Positions 35,922-44,570 of a stretch of 64,000 bases of DNA are shown piece by piece. Each line of letters starts with the position of its first letter. Position 1 is the stretch's first letter. The DNA is from Larkinella sp965227735 (lineage in GTDB: Bacteria; Bacteroidota; Bacteroidia; Cytophagales; Spirosomataceae). Where the stretch lies: contig NZ_OZ245776.1 of the NCBI RefSeq assembly GCF_965227735.1, positions 5,642,001 to 5,706,000 of the forward strand. Direction: 5' to 3'. Both the position numbers and the translations under genes were made by a program. Under the pieces are notes generated by a model. It was not told the DNA's origin, searched no databases, and saw only the letters and a program-made list of their open reading frames with translations.

Positions 35922-37616
35922 TCACTTGGCCGGAACGGATACCGCCACACTTTGGGGCAGAAATACCGTGAATGTGGCTCCCTGACCGGGTTGCGACTGA
36001 GCTGCGATGGTACCGCCGTGCATCTCGGCCACTTTTTTGCAGATGGTCAGACCGATGCCCGTGCCGGCATACTGGTCTTTGCCGTGCAGCCGTTGGAAAA
36101 GCTGAAAAATCCGGTTATGATACCGTTCGTCAAAACCGATGCCGTTGTCTTCCACGCTGATGGCCAGATACGACGGTTCCCGTTGCCGCATCGGAACCGG
36201 AATGTCGAAAATTGTGACGTCCCGGGCAGAAATCCGCACCTGCGGAGGGCGATCGGGTGCGATGAATTTCAGGGCATTCGAGAGCAGGTTCTGGAACAGT
36301 TGCCGCAGTTGTAGCGGATTGCCGTAAATGGTGGGTAAAAAATCAACGAAAATCTGCGTCTTTTTTTCACGAATGACTAGTTCCAAATCACCCAGCACCT
36401 CTTTAGTCAGCGCATTGAGGTCGACCTGCCGAAAGGGCTGGTGGTGCGTGTTCAGCCGCGAATAGGCCAAAATGTCCTTGATCAGAACGTGCATGCGTTC
36501 GGCTGCGTGGTGCATCCGTTGAATCAAGTCCTGGGCCGTAGGGTTTAGCTCATTGGCAAACTGTTCGACGAGCAGCGTTCCAAACGATTGAATCTTGCGC
36601 AACGGTTCCTGCAGATCGTGGGAAGCGATGTAGGCAAACTCGGCCAGTTCCTGGTTGCTGCGGTTCAGTTCGCCAATGTTCAGTTTCAGTTCGTGCTGGT
36701 ATTGTTCCAGTTTCTGCTTGGTTTCGGTCAGTTCGCGGTTGTCCTGCAGGGTTCGTTCCACCATTTTCTGAGCCTGAATATCCACCAGAAAACCGCTCCA
36801 GTACAGCACTTCCTTCTTTTCATCCAGCAGCGCGGTGGCGGTCATCCGGTGCCAGACGTAAGCACCCGTTTCGGCATTCCGGATTCGAATTTCGGTCTGG
36901 AACGCGTGGTCGGCCGAAGCGGTTTCGGCCCATTTTTCCCACCACACGGCCGCGTCGTCTTCGTACAGAACCGTCTCCCATTTCGTTTTATTCAACTGGC
37001 TGACCGATTCGCCGGTGTATTTTCGCAACCATTCATTGGCGTACAGGAGTTTCCCTTTTGCCGTGGCCGTAAAAATCATGAGCGGCAACGAATCGCTCAG
37101 CACCTGATACTGCCGTTCCGACGAGCGGAGCCGCTCGGCCAGTTCCTGTAGCTGGTTATTTTTCCGTTTGATTTCATCGGCTACCAGTTCGGTCGGCTCG
37201 GTGTTGAAATGGTGCTTCCAAAGGGCCACGTTGGTTTCATTGACACACTGATCGGCTAAAACCGGCATACTCAGCCTCACTTCCGACCCTTTTTCAGATT
37301 TGGAAATCTGAACCTCGTCCACCAGGCGGCTGGCCACCTCGATCCGTTCATTTTTTTGTCCGGTAATCGAAATGCGGCTGTCACTGATTTTGGCCATAAT
37401 CCGGGCTCTGGAGCCATTTTGAGGCACAATCCCGAGCGTTAGCGATACATCACTGCCATGCAGGAGGGCATCGCGGGAAACTTCCAAAACCGCCGTTGCA
37501 AAAGTCGTTTGAGCCACGAGTGAAAGCTCCGCCAGTTCGCCTAATTTCAAGGTGCGTCTATGCGCCAGAATTAGATCCTGCTCATCGTCCAGCGAAACTT
37601 TTGCGAGTTCGTACAT
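35922..37616 (-). CDS. Sensor histidine kinase with RsbW/RsbT-like N-domain and PAS
   Basis: A 564-residue soluble kinase with no membrane helix. Residues 1-130 resemble an anti-sigma regulatory ATPase domain of the RsbT/RsbW type (TTFATAVLEVSRDALLHGSD aligns with the family ELxRNxxxHG box, but D replaces N). A PAS domain (LPLMIFTATAKGKLLYANEW, WHRMTATALLDEKKEVLYW) spans about 190-310. HisKA has the histidine in FAYIASHDLQEPLRKIQSF; HATPase_c has NLLSNALKF, EDNGIGFDERY and GTGIGLTICKKV. ATG 37616 is preferred over TTG 37667. It lies on the opposite strand inside the PUL, with no regulator gene next to it. Confidence 0.88.
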   Translation of the reverse strand: MYELAKVSLDDEQDLILAHRRTLKLGELAELSLVAQTTFATAVLEVSRDALLHGSDVSLTLGIVPQNGSRARIMAKISDSRISITGQKNERIEVASRLVDEVQISKSEKGSEVRLSMPVLADQCVNETNVALWKHHFNTEPTELVADEIKRKNNQLQELAERLRSSERQYQVLSDSLPLMIFTATAKGKLLYANEWLRKYTGESVSQLNKTKWETVLYEDDAAVWWEKWAETASADHAFQTEIRIRNAETGAYVWHRMTATALLDEKKEVLYWSGFLVDIQAQKMVERTLQDNRELTETKQKLEQYQHELKLNIGELNRSNQELAEFAYIASHDLQEPLRKIQSFGTLLVEQFANELNPTAQDLIQRMHHAAERMHVLIKDILAYSRLNTHHQPFRQVDLNALTKEVLGDLELVIREKKTQIFVDFLPTIYGNPLQLRQLFQNLLSNALKFIAPDRPPQVRISARDVTIFDIPVPMRQREPSYLAISVEDNGIGFDERYHNRIFQLFQRLHGKDQYAGTGIGLTICKKVAEMHGGTIAAQSQPGQGATFTVFLPQSVAVSVPAK

Positions 37617-37980
37617 AACAGAAACAGGGTATGCGCTAAGGCTGTCAGGGGATGATGGTTGCCCCAACGTAGTCTTTCTAAAAGGAGATTACCGGCAAAA
37701 TATCCTCTTATGAGTCGGGGAAGATGCGTTGATAATCCCAAAAAAAACGCTGAACCAACGATCTGACCAACATGCTTCGTAAGTCTGTAAAACAGATAAG
37801 TTGCTGATTTTGTTTAAAGTAAATCCAGGTAAATGATCCGATTGGCATGTAACGAAAACGGGTGTTTTTTGAAAACTATTTTCCTGCATCCCGAAATCGA
37901 AACGGTTTTTTGTCCCGTACTTGCAAGCGGAGAAATGGATTCCATAGCCAGGTGGACTGGTTATCGAAAACAGGAGAGTT
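37617..37980. other. 364-bp divergent intergenic region
   Basis: Lies between the kinase and the GH43-like gene, transcribed apart. It is AT-rich around 37795-37835 and must hold both promoters. A small open frame on the minus strand here has no protein-like features. No hairpin, small RNA or repeated element was recognised. Confidence 0.5.
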
Positions 37981-39768
37981 ATGAAAAAAATCATTCTGAA
38001 AAAGACCTTGCTGTTTGCTCTTCTTTGGTTCGTCGGGGCTTCCGGCCTGGCCCAGCAACGGACCTACTGCAACCCGATGGACATCAGTTACCGGTATAAT
38101 TTTGAGCAGTTGAACGAACGGATTTCGTACCGCTCCGGGGCCGATCCCGTCATTATCAACCACAAGGTGGGCAACAAACCGGGCGAGTACTTTCTGTTCG
38201 TCACCATTTCCGGGGGCTGGTGGAAATCGAAGGATCTGGTCAGTTGGCAATACGTCGTGCCTGATAAATGGCCGATGGAAGACATGTGTGCGCCGGCCGC
38301 CCTGTCGGTGCGCGATACGCTGTTTCTGTTTCAGTCGACGTTTGAGCAACGCCCCATTTTTTATTCGACCGAACCCGAAAAAGGCAAGCTCAAATTCTAT
38401 AACCGCTGGCTGCCGCGCCTGCCCAAAGACATCGGCCCCTGGGACCCGGCACTTTTCCACGATCCGGATACCGACAAGTGGTTTATGTACTGGGGTTCCT
38501 CGAATGTGTATCCGATTTTTGGCGCCGAACTCGACCACCGCCGTCGGCTGACCTACCTGAACCCGGAACCGTCGAAAGCCTACCAGCCGATGTTCTGGCT
38601 CGATCCCTGGCAACACGGCTGGGAGCGTTTCGGTCCAAACCATTCCGACCCCATCAAACCGTTTACGGAAGGCGCCTGGATGACGAAACACAATGGCAAG
38701 TACTACCTGCAATACGGAGCGCCCGGAACCGAATACAACGTGTATGCCAACGGCACCTATGTCGGCAAAGATCCGCTGGGACCCTTTGAATACGCGCCCT
38801 ACAACCCCATTGCCTACAAACCGGGAGGCTACGCCACCGGCACCGGCCACGGAAACACGTTTCAGGACAATTTTGGCAACTACTGGAATACCGGCACCAC
38901 CTGGCTGGGCATCGTCTGGGGCATGGAACGACGGATTGTCATGCACCCCGCCGGTTTTGACAAAGACGACCAGCTTTACGCCAACACTCGTTTCGGGGAC
39001 TTTCCGCATCATCTTTCTACCGGAAAGTGGGAGAACAGCAACGTACTCTTTACGGGCTGGATGTTGCTGAATTACCGGAAACCGGTTATGGCTTCCTCGA
39101 CGCTGGATACCCTGCGCGCAGAATTGACGGTGGACGAAAACCCGCGGACGTTCTGGGTGCCGACCCAAAACAAAGCCGGTGAGACCCTGACTACCGACCT
39201 CGGTGCCGAACACGACATCCGGGCGGTGCAGGTCAATTACGTCGATTACAAAAACACCATTTTCGACAGTGATTCTACTGTTTATACCCAGTTTCGGTTG
39301 TATGCGTCGAAAGATGGAAAGAAGTGGGACAAAATTGCCGATCTGACATCGGAGCCCAAACGCGACCGCGCCTGTGCCTATGTGGAACTGCCCCGGCCGG
39401 TGCGCGGGCGGTATGTGCGGTATGAACACGTGTATACGGCGGGTCCCTACGTGGCCATCAACGGTTTTCGGGTTTTTGGCAACGGGTTAGGAAAAGCCCC
39501 GGCGACGCCCGTAAAACTAGCGGCCGTCCGGCAGAAAGACCAGCGAAATGCCGATATTGCCTGGGAAAAAGTGCCCGGCGCGGTGGGCTACAACATTCTG
39601 TGGGGCATTGCCAAAGACAAGCTGTATCAGACCTATCAAATCTGGAACGACCAGCCCAATAAACTGGAGTTGAGGGCGTTGAATGTGGGCGTGCCGTATT
39701 ATTTCGCCATTGAGTCGTTCAACGAAAACGGCGTGTCAACGGTTAGCGAAGTCATTGGTCCCCGGTAA
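37981..39768 (+). CDS. GH43-like glycoside hydrolase with discoidin and Fn3 domains
   Basis: A 595-residue secreted protein. Signal peptide 1-25 (GLAQ). Residues 50-360 form a five-bladed propeller of the GH43 type: candidate base D in YRSGADPVI, pKa-tuning D in IGPWDPALFHDPD, and acid E in PFTEGAWMTKHNGKYYLQY. Residues about 375-500 look like an F5/8 type C (discoidin) domain (LTTDLGAEHDIRAVQVNY, FRLYASKDGKKWDKIADL, YVRYEHVY), then a fibronectin type III-like tail (ADIAWEKVPGAVGYNILWG). GH43-clan enzymes cleave furanosides, xylosides or galactosides; specificity is open. It is probably part of the PUL, though separated by the kinase gene. Confidence 0.83.
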   Translation: MKKIILKKTLLFALLWFVGASGLAQQRTYCNPMDISYRYNFEQLNERISYRSGADPVIINHKVGNKPGEYFLFVTISGGWWKSKDLVSWQYVVPDKWPMEDMCAPAALSVRDTLFLFQSTFEQRPIFYSTEPEKGKLKFYNRWLPRLPKDIGPWDPALFHDPDTDKWFMYWGSSNVYPIFGAELDHRRRLTYLNPEPSKAYQPMFWLDPWQHGWERFGPNHSDPIKPFTEGAWMTKHNGKYYLQYGAPGTEYNVYANGTYVGKDPLGPFEYAPYNPIAYKPGGYATGTGHGNTFQDNFGNYWNTGTTWLGIVWGMERRIVMHPAGFDKDDQLYANTRFGDFPHHLSTGKWENSNVLFTGWMLLNYRKPVMASSTLDTLRAELTVDENPRTFWVPTQNKAGETLTTDLGAEHDIRAVQVNYVDYKNTIFDSDSTVYTQFRLYASKDGKKWDKIADLTSEPKRDRACAYVELPRPVRGRYVRYEHVYTAGPYVAINGFRVFGNGLGKAPATPVKLAAVRQKDQRNADIAWEKVPGAVGYNILWGIAKDKLYQTYQIWNDQPNKLELRALNVGVPYYFAIESFNENGVSTVSEVIGPR

Positions 39769-39927
39769 AAATGGAATACGAATTCTTCAGGTTCATGTCC
39801 CGGTTTTTGACCATTGATTCGTTCCTCATTCACGCCGGAACGCCCGGATGGTTTGATAAAACTTTTCTTTTTCAAAAAAGACCCTCAACTTCGGGTCGCT
39901 AAATCGAGTTTGAAACCAACCAATTCC

Positions 39928-40611
39928 ATGAACAAAATTCTAGTACTGATTTGCTGTTTGCTAACCGGGCTGGCCGTTGCCCAAACCGCGCCGAAACACC
40001 CCGATACGTCCGGGAACGACTGGCAACCGCTTTTTGCCGCCGATTTGTCCGACGCCGGTTTTCCGAAAGGCATCTGGAGCGTTGAAAACGGCGTTCTGAC
40101 GGCCACGGAAGATATTCCGATCTGGACCAAAAAAACGTATAAAAACTTCGTGCTGGACCTGGAATTCAAGAATGCACCCGGCACCAACAGTGGGGTTTTC
40201 GTCTACTGCAGCGATACCGCCAATTTTATTCCGAACTCGGTGGAGATTCAGATTGCCGACGACTACAGCGAACAGTGGTCGAAAGCCCCGGCGTCGTGGC
40301 AATGCGGAGCGTTTTTCGGTCACAAACCTGCCATGCTGCCCAAGGTGGTCAAATCGGCGGGCGAATGGAACCGCTACACGATCACCTGCCAGGGAAAAAA
40401 CATCACGGTTTTGCTGAACGGTCAACTCGTCAACCAGATCGACATGAGCCTGTGGACCTCCGGCAAGACCAATCCCGACGGGTCGGAAATTCCGAACTGG
40501 CTCAACAAGCCCTGGGCCACGCTGCCGAATGAAGGGTATGTCGGTTTTCAGGGCAAACACGCCGGTGCGCCGATTTACTTCAAGAATATGAAAATTAAAA
40601 CGTTGCCATAA
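39928..40611 (+). CDS. DUF1080 (3-keto-disaccharide hydrolase-like) secreted protein
   Basis: A 227-residue exported protein: signal peptide MNKILVLICCLLTGLAVAQ, then a LamG-like beta-sandwich of the DUF1080 family (IWSVENGVLTATEDI, FVLDLEFKNAPGTNSGVFVY, NSVEIQIADDY, GEWNRYTITCQGKNITVLLN, GYVGFQGKHAGAPIYFKNMK). Several DUF1080 members hydrolyse 3-keto-disaccharides. ATG 39928 is chosen because the signal peptide starts exactly there; the frame extends upstream without features. It follows the GH43-like gene by 159 bp and is followed by a strong hairpin, so it ends the PUL. Confidence 0.88.
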   Translation: MNKILVLICCLLTGLAVAQTAPKHPDTSGNDWQPLFAADLSDAGFPKGIWSVENGVLTATEDIPIWTKKTYKNFVLDLEFKNAPGTNSGVFVYCSDTANFIPNSVEIQIADDYSEQWSKAPASWQCGAFFGHKPAMLPKVVKSAGEWNRYTITCQGKNITVLLNGQLVNQIDMSLWTSGKTNPDGSEIPNWLNKPWATLPNEGYVGFQGKHAGAPIYFKNMKIKTLP

Positions 40612-40625
40612 CCAGCGTTGCCAGA

Positions 40626-40664
40626 GTCTGCCGACCCGGAAAAAACGCAACCGGGTCGGCAGAC
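40626..40664. terminator. Bidirectional terminator between PUL end and the icd-linked genes
   Basis: Perfect 14-bp arms GTCTGCCGACCCGG and CCGGGTCGGCAGAC with an 11-nt A-rich loop, between two convergent genes. Confidence 0.8.
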
Positions 40665-40675
40665 CGATCAAAAGT

Positions 40676-40885
40676 TTAGTGAGTCGTCAGACTTCGCAGC
40701 AGGTTTGCGCTGCAAATAATCGACAGAACTTTGAGGACTTCCCGCGGCAAAATATCGTCCCGCATCACGAAAGCCGCCACCAGACAGGCTCCCGAAACAC
40801 TGCACTGGAAAATGATTGGTAAAACCGGTAAGCGGGACTCGAGCCGGGCACTCAGCATCCGGGCGTTGAGCAGGAACTTTTTCAT
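40676..40885 (-). CDS. Small unknown protein downstream of icd (69 aa)
   Basis: A 69-residue basic protein with one moderately hydrophobic segment (VLPIIFQCSVSGACLVAAFVM, abbreviated: IIFQCSVSGACLVAAFV) that may insert in the membrane. Its ATG overlaps the stop of the upstream small gene by 4 bp (ATGA), the main reason to call it real: this spacing is typical of translational coupling. No family is recognised. The bidirectional hairpin lies just past its end. Confidence 0.55.
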   Translation of the reverse strand: MKKFLLNARMLSARLESRLPVLPIIFQCSVSGACLVAAFVMRDDILPREVLKVLSIICSANLLRSLTTH

Positions 40886-41130
40886 GACAGCCTGATCGTT
40901 AGAACTGAATCAATCGAAACCGGCCCACTGCTGGATTGAATGGCCTGCCGAAACTCAAAGAGATCTTTCTGCAAGGTTTTGATCCGCTTTTCCCGCATTT
41001 TGACGTCTTCCTCGCTGCTGTTGCTGCCGATCTTACTTTCGTGGTATTTGATTTTAACATGTACCATTTCTGTAAGGAGTTGAATGGAATCCCGGGCCGA
41101 AAACTGACCCTGAATGAGCTGCATTTCCAT
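40882..41130 (-). CDS. Small coiled-coil protein downstream of icd (82 aa)
   Basis: An 82-residue, highly charged, helical protein (SEEDVKMREKRIKTLQKDLF is a strong coiled-coil stretch). It starts 24 bp after the isocitrate dehydrogenase stop and overlaps the next small gene by 4 bp, so the three form an operon. I know of similar short proteins in Bacteroidota only as unnamed hypotheticals. A role is not predictable; a small subunit or adaptor for its neighbours is possible but unsupported. Confidence 0.65.
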   Translation of the reverse strand: MEMQLIQGQFSARDSIQLLTEMVHVKIKYHESKIGSNSSEEDVKMREKRIKTLQKDLFEFRQAIQSSSGPVSIDSVLTIRLS

Positions 41131-41154
41131 GATATGCCAAGTGAGTTTGATGAA

Positions 41155-42591
41155 TTATTGACCTTGCCCCAGCGAAAAGGCGGGTTTTCCGTTAAAATCG
41201 TACAGATTCTCCGTCTTGATGGTGTCAATGTTATTTTCGACGGCTTTGACCAAAAGGAAAATAAGATCCAGTTTATTCAGGGTTTTCCTTTTGGCGGGTT
41301 TGAAACGACACCGCCAGTGGTCGGTACAAAACGTTTCTGAAAAGCCGTCGGGCCATACTTTGATGCCGCGGTTGGTGATCATGGAAAGTGTCGTTTTTTC
41401 AGATTCCAGCGGTTTCAGCAACCGGGCAAGCTCGTCCGGATTGGTACCATTCCAATGAACAAAGACATCGACGCCTACCAGTTCTTTTCGGGCGGGCGGT
41501 TTTCGCTGGTATTTAGGCAGATTTAACGGCGTTCCATTGGCCAGATTAACGGCTTTCAGGGTTGACGGTTTCTGCCCCAGATTGGCAATAACCGCCTGCG
41601 CAAATTCTTTTGTGCCTACTTTTTGCGTGCTGATGCCTTCTTTGTAAAGGTCATACGTATGAATGCCGTCTTCGATGGTTTTTAGCCAGGCATTCTGCAC
41701 CTTTTCGGCCACGTCGGTTTGCCCGATGTGAATCAGCATCATGACCGCGCCCTGAAGCAACCCCGACGGATTGGCCAGATTTTGCCCGGCCCGGCGCGGA
41801 GCCGACCCGTGAATGGCTTCAAACATGGCGCATTCTTCACCCAGGTTCGCTGACCCGGCCAGCCCCACCGATCCCGCGATTTGAGCCGCTACATCCGAAA
41901 GCACATCGCCGTATAAATTGGGCATGACAATGACATCGAAAAGTTCGGGCGTATCGGCCATCTTGGCGGCTCCGATATCAATGATCCAGTGTTCATTTTC
42001 GATGTCGGGGTATTCGACGGCAATCTCGTCGAACACCTGGTGAAACAAGCCATCCGTTTGCTTCATAATGTTGTCTTTGGTGAAGCAGGTTACTTTCTTG
42101 CGCTCATACTGACGGGCGTATTCGAACGCATACCGGATGATTTTTTCGCAACCCGGTCGGCTGATGAGCTTGAGGCATTGCACCACTTCGTCGGTTTGCT
42201 GGTGTTCAATACCGGCATACAGATCTTCTTCGTTTTCCCGCACAATCACCAGATCCATGTGCGGGTGTTTGGTTTTGACGTATGGATGGAGACTCAGGCA
42301 GGGCCGGACATTGGCGTAGAGACCTAAAAATTTGCGGGTGGTAACGTTCAGGCTTTTGTACCCTCCGCCCTGCGGGGTGGTGATGGGCGCTTTCAAAAAT
42401 ACCTTGTTTCGCCGGATGACTTCCCACGATTCTTTGGCAATCCCCGCTGAATTACCGGCCAGGTAGACCTGTTCGCCCACCTGAATCTCATCCAGTTCGA
42501 GTTGCGCACCTGCCGCCAGAATAATGTCGAGCGTGGCATCCATGATTTCGGGACCAATGCCGTCGCCCTTTGCAACTGTAATTCGTATCAT
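41155..42591 (-). CDS. icd: NADP-type isocitrate dehydrogenase (long C-terminal form)
   Basis: A 478-residue beta-decarboxylating dehydrogenase, converting isocitrate to 2-oxoglutarate in the TCA cycle. Start AKGDGIGPEIMDATLDII; substrate loop with NVTTRKFLGLYANVRP; YAGIEHQQTDEV; the metal-binding aspartates in MPNLYGDVLSDVAAQIAGSVGLAGSAN (family signature, abbreviated NLYGDVLSDVAAQIAGSVGL); and HGSAPRRAGQNLANPSG. The roughly 480-residue size with a separate C-terminal domain (KELVGVDVFVHW) matches the Thermus/Rickettsia-type enzyme rather than the 416-residue E. coli type. It is divergent from a LysR regulator across 90 bp, which may control it. Confidence 0.9.
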   Translation of the reverse strand: MIRITVAKGDGIGPEIMDATLDIILAAGAQLELDEIQVGEQVYLAGNSAGIAKESWEVIRRNKVFLKAPITTPQGGGYKSLNVTTRKFLGLYANVRPCLSLHPYVKTKHPHMDLVIVRENEEDLYAGIEHQQTDEVVQCLKLISRPGCEKIIRYAFEYARQYERKKVTCFTKDNIMKQTDGLFHQVFDEIAVEYPDIENEHWIIDIGAAKMADTPELFDVIVMPNLYGDVLSDVAAQIAGSVGLAGSANLGEECAMFEAIHGSAPRRAGQNLANPSGLLQGAVMMLIHIGQTDVAEKVQNAWLKTIEDGIHTYDLYKEGISTQKVGTKEFAQAVIANLGQKPSTLKAVNLANGTPLNLPKYQRKPPARKELVGVDVFVHWNGTNPDELARLLKPLESEKTTLSMITNRGIKVWPDGFSETFCTDHWRCRFKPAKRKTLNKLDLIFLLVKAVENNIDTIKTENLYDFNGKPAFSLGQGQ

Positions 42592-42681
42592 TTTAATAAG
42601 CAGTTATTGATGCGACAAAATTGCAGCGTCCGGATTATATATTTTTATTTATGTTTGTAATGATATGTATAAAAAATATTT
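42592..42681. promoter_or_regulatory. Divergent icd/LysR control region
   Basis: 90 bp, very AT-rich from 42636 to 42681, with an imperfect inverted repeat (ATATATTTTTAT and GTATAAAAAATAT). LysR proteins bind T-N11-A palindromes in such divergent gaps; a precise box was not proven. Confidence 0.4.
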
Positions 42682-43608
42682 ATGAACTATACCCTGAATC
42701 AGCTTCGCATTTTTTCAACGATCGTTCAAAATCAGAGCATTACCAAAGCTGCCGAAGCACTGCATCTGACCCAACCGGCCGTTTCAATCCAACTGAAAAA
42801 TTTTCAGAATCAATTTGAAATTCCGCTGACGGAAGTGATCGGGAAGAAGTTATACATCACGGATTTTGGGAAAGAAATTGCCGTTGCGGCCGAAAACATC
42901 CTGAATGAAGTCTACGCCATTAATTACAAAACCCTGGCTTATAAGGGACAACTAACGGGACGCCTGAAAATTTCGGTGGTTAGTACCGGTAAATACGTAA
43001 TGCCGTATTTTTTGACCGACTTTATAAAGCAGCATCCGGGCATCGAACTGGTGCTGGATGTGACGAACAAATCAAAAGTGATTAGCAGTCTGGAGAACAA
43101 TGAAGTTGACTTCTCGCTGGTTTCCGTCTTACCGAATCAGTTGGCCATCAGCCAGATTGAACTGATGCAGAATAAGCTGTATCTGGTGGGGAGTCGGGAG
43201 ACGGACGTTGGCCCGAAACCGTACACGATGCGCCTGTTCGAGACCATTCCGCTAATTTACCGGGAAGCAGGCTCCGGTACCCGGCTGGTGATGGAGCGGT
43301 ATCTGGAAAACAGCGGGCTAACGGTTTTGAAAAAGATGGAACTGACTTCCAATGAAGCCGTAAAACAGGCGGTTATTGCCGGGTTAGGCTATTCCGTGAT
43401 GCCGCTGATCGGCATTAAAAATGAGCTCGAAAACGGTCAGCTCCGGATTATTCCGGTTGAGAATTTCCCCATCAAATCGGTTTGGAGTCTGATCTGGCTT
43501 TCCCATAAAAAAATGTCGCCCGCTGCCGGTATGTATCTGACCTACGTTAAAAAGCAGAAGGATGCAATCATACGGGAGCGCTTTAACTGGTTTGAAAATT
43601 ACCAGTAG
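42682..43608 (+). CDS. LysR-family transcriptional regulator
   Basis: A 308-residue regulator. The winged helix-turn-helix is at residues 5-60 (QLRIFSTIVQNQSITKAAEA, LHLTQPAVSIQLKNFQNQFE), followed by the periplasmic-binding-protein-like effector domain from about 92 (GRLKISVVSTGKYVMPYFL). Its best resemblance by eye is to the CbbR/CysB-like branch. Divergent placement from isocitrate dehydrogenase suggests control of that gene and of itself; the effector could be a TCA metabolite but this is inference. An aquaporin gene follows 91 bp later on the same strand. Confidence 0.92.
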   Translation: MNYTLNQLRIFSTIVQNQSITKAAEALHLTQPAVSIQLKNFQNQFEIPLTEVIGKKLYITDFGKEIAVAAENILNEVYAINYKTLAYKGQLTGRLKISVVSTGKYVMPYFLTDFIKQHPGIELVLDVTNKSKVISSLENNEVDFSLVSVLPNQLAISQIELMQNKLYLVGSRETDVGPKPYTMRLFETIPLIYREAGSGTRLVMERYLENSGLTVLKKMELTSNEAVKQAVIAGLGYSVMPLIGIKNELENGQLRIIPVENFPIKSVWSLIWLSHKKMSPAAGMYLTYVKKQKDAIIRERFNWFENYQ

Positions 43609-43699
43609 CGTTTTTCTTCGGTTACCTGTGACTTAATCCGGTTTTTGGGGTCAAAAGAATGGGCCAACAAACCCTTTCTCTTAAACTTAAAAACTGTCT

Positions 43700-44401
43700 A
43701 TGAAAAAGTCATTGGCCGAACTGATCGGCACCTTTTCTCTGGTTCTCTTTGGCTGCGGAGCCGCCAGCATTTCCGGAATTTCGACCACCGGACCCGCCGG
43801 TATCGGCTTGTTGGGCATTTCGTTTGCCTTTGGGCTGGCGGTGGTGGTGATGGCCTACGCCATTGGCCCCGTGTCGGGCTGCCACATCAATCCGGCCATT
43901 ACGATTGCCATGCTGGTGGCCGGAAAAATCAGCGTCAGTGATGCCATCACCTACATCATTGCGCAGTTTATTGGGGCCACGCTGGGGGCGGGGGTTCTGT
44001 ATCTGATTCAGAGCGGGGCTCCCGGTTTTTCGATGGGCCAATGGGCGCTCGGTTCCAACGGCTGGGGTCCCGGCTACCTGGGAGCCTACAGCACCTCCTC
44101 CGCTTTCATCACGGAAGCTGTCCTGACGTTTTTGTTTCTGCTGGTTATTTTCAAAACGACGTCGCGGCTGGGCAACAGCAACATGGCCGGTCTGGCAATT
44201 GGTCTGACGCTGGTGCTGATTCACCTGGTGGCTATTCCAGTCACGGGAACGTCGGTCAACCCCGCGCGGAGTTTTGGCCCGGCAATTTTTGCGGGCGGTC
44301 TGGCCCTCAAACAATTGTGGCTGTTCATCGTGGCTCCGATCGTGGGCGGAATTGTAGCCGCATTGTTTTATAAAGGTGTTTTTGAAGAAAAGAAAAAATA
44401 A
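43700..44401 (+). CDS. aqpZ: MIP-family aquaporin (AqpZ-like)
   Basis: A 233-residue inner-membrane channel with six helices. The two pore motifs are GCHINPAITIAML and TSVNPARSFGPA. The constriction has the Arg of the second NPAR and a His in VLIHLVAIPV, which fits a water-selective AqpZ-type filter rather than a glycerol facilitator. The trehalose genes downstream also relate to osmotic balance, but they are convergent and separately transcribed. Confidence 0.92.
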   Translation: MKKSLAELIGTFSLVLFGCGAASISGISTTGPAGIGLLGISFAFGLAVVVMAYAIGPVSGCHINPAITIAMLVAGKISVSDAITYIIAQFIGATLGAGVLYLIQSGAPGFSMGQWALGSNGWGPGYLGAYSTSSAFITEAVLTFLFLLVIFKTTSRLGNSNMAGLAIGLTLVLIHLVAIPVTGTSVNPARSFGPAIFAGGLALKQLWLFIVAPIVGGIVAALFYKGVFEEKKK

Positions 44402-44422
44402 AAAAGATTCTACAAGATGAAT

Positions 44423-44486
44423 CCTCCCGATGGGATTTTTGGTGTTCCTGCGGAGTTCAGGTTGCACCACACGTCCCATCGGGAGG
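44423..44486. terminator. Convergent terminator, aquaporin / otsAB
   Basis: Perfect 13-bp arms CCTCCCGATGGGA and TCCCATCGGGAGG with a 38-nt loop that can pair internally (GGTG/CACC). It lies between two convergent genes; the loop is long for a simple terminator. Confidence 0.6.
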
Positions 44487-44570
44487 GCTCATTTTGCAGG
44501 AAGCGTATCCGATGACGTCAGGAGGATGGTCTCAAATTTTAATGCCTTTTTTTGTATCAATCCGGGTTAA

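Noticed and set aside
37689..37994. Minus-strand 101-codon frame before the GH43-like gene
   Set aside because: It overlaps the GH43-like start, shows no signal peptide or family motif, and lies where promoters are expected.
42621..42818. Short plus-strand frame over the LysR start
   Set aside because: It is out of frame with the clear LysR helix-turn-helix and has no features.
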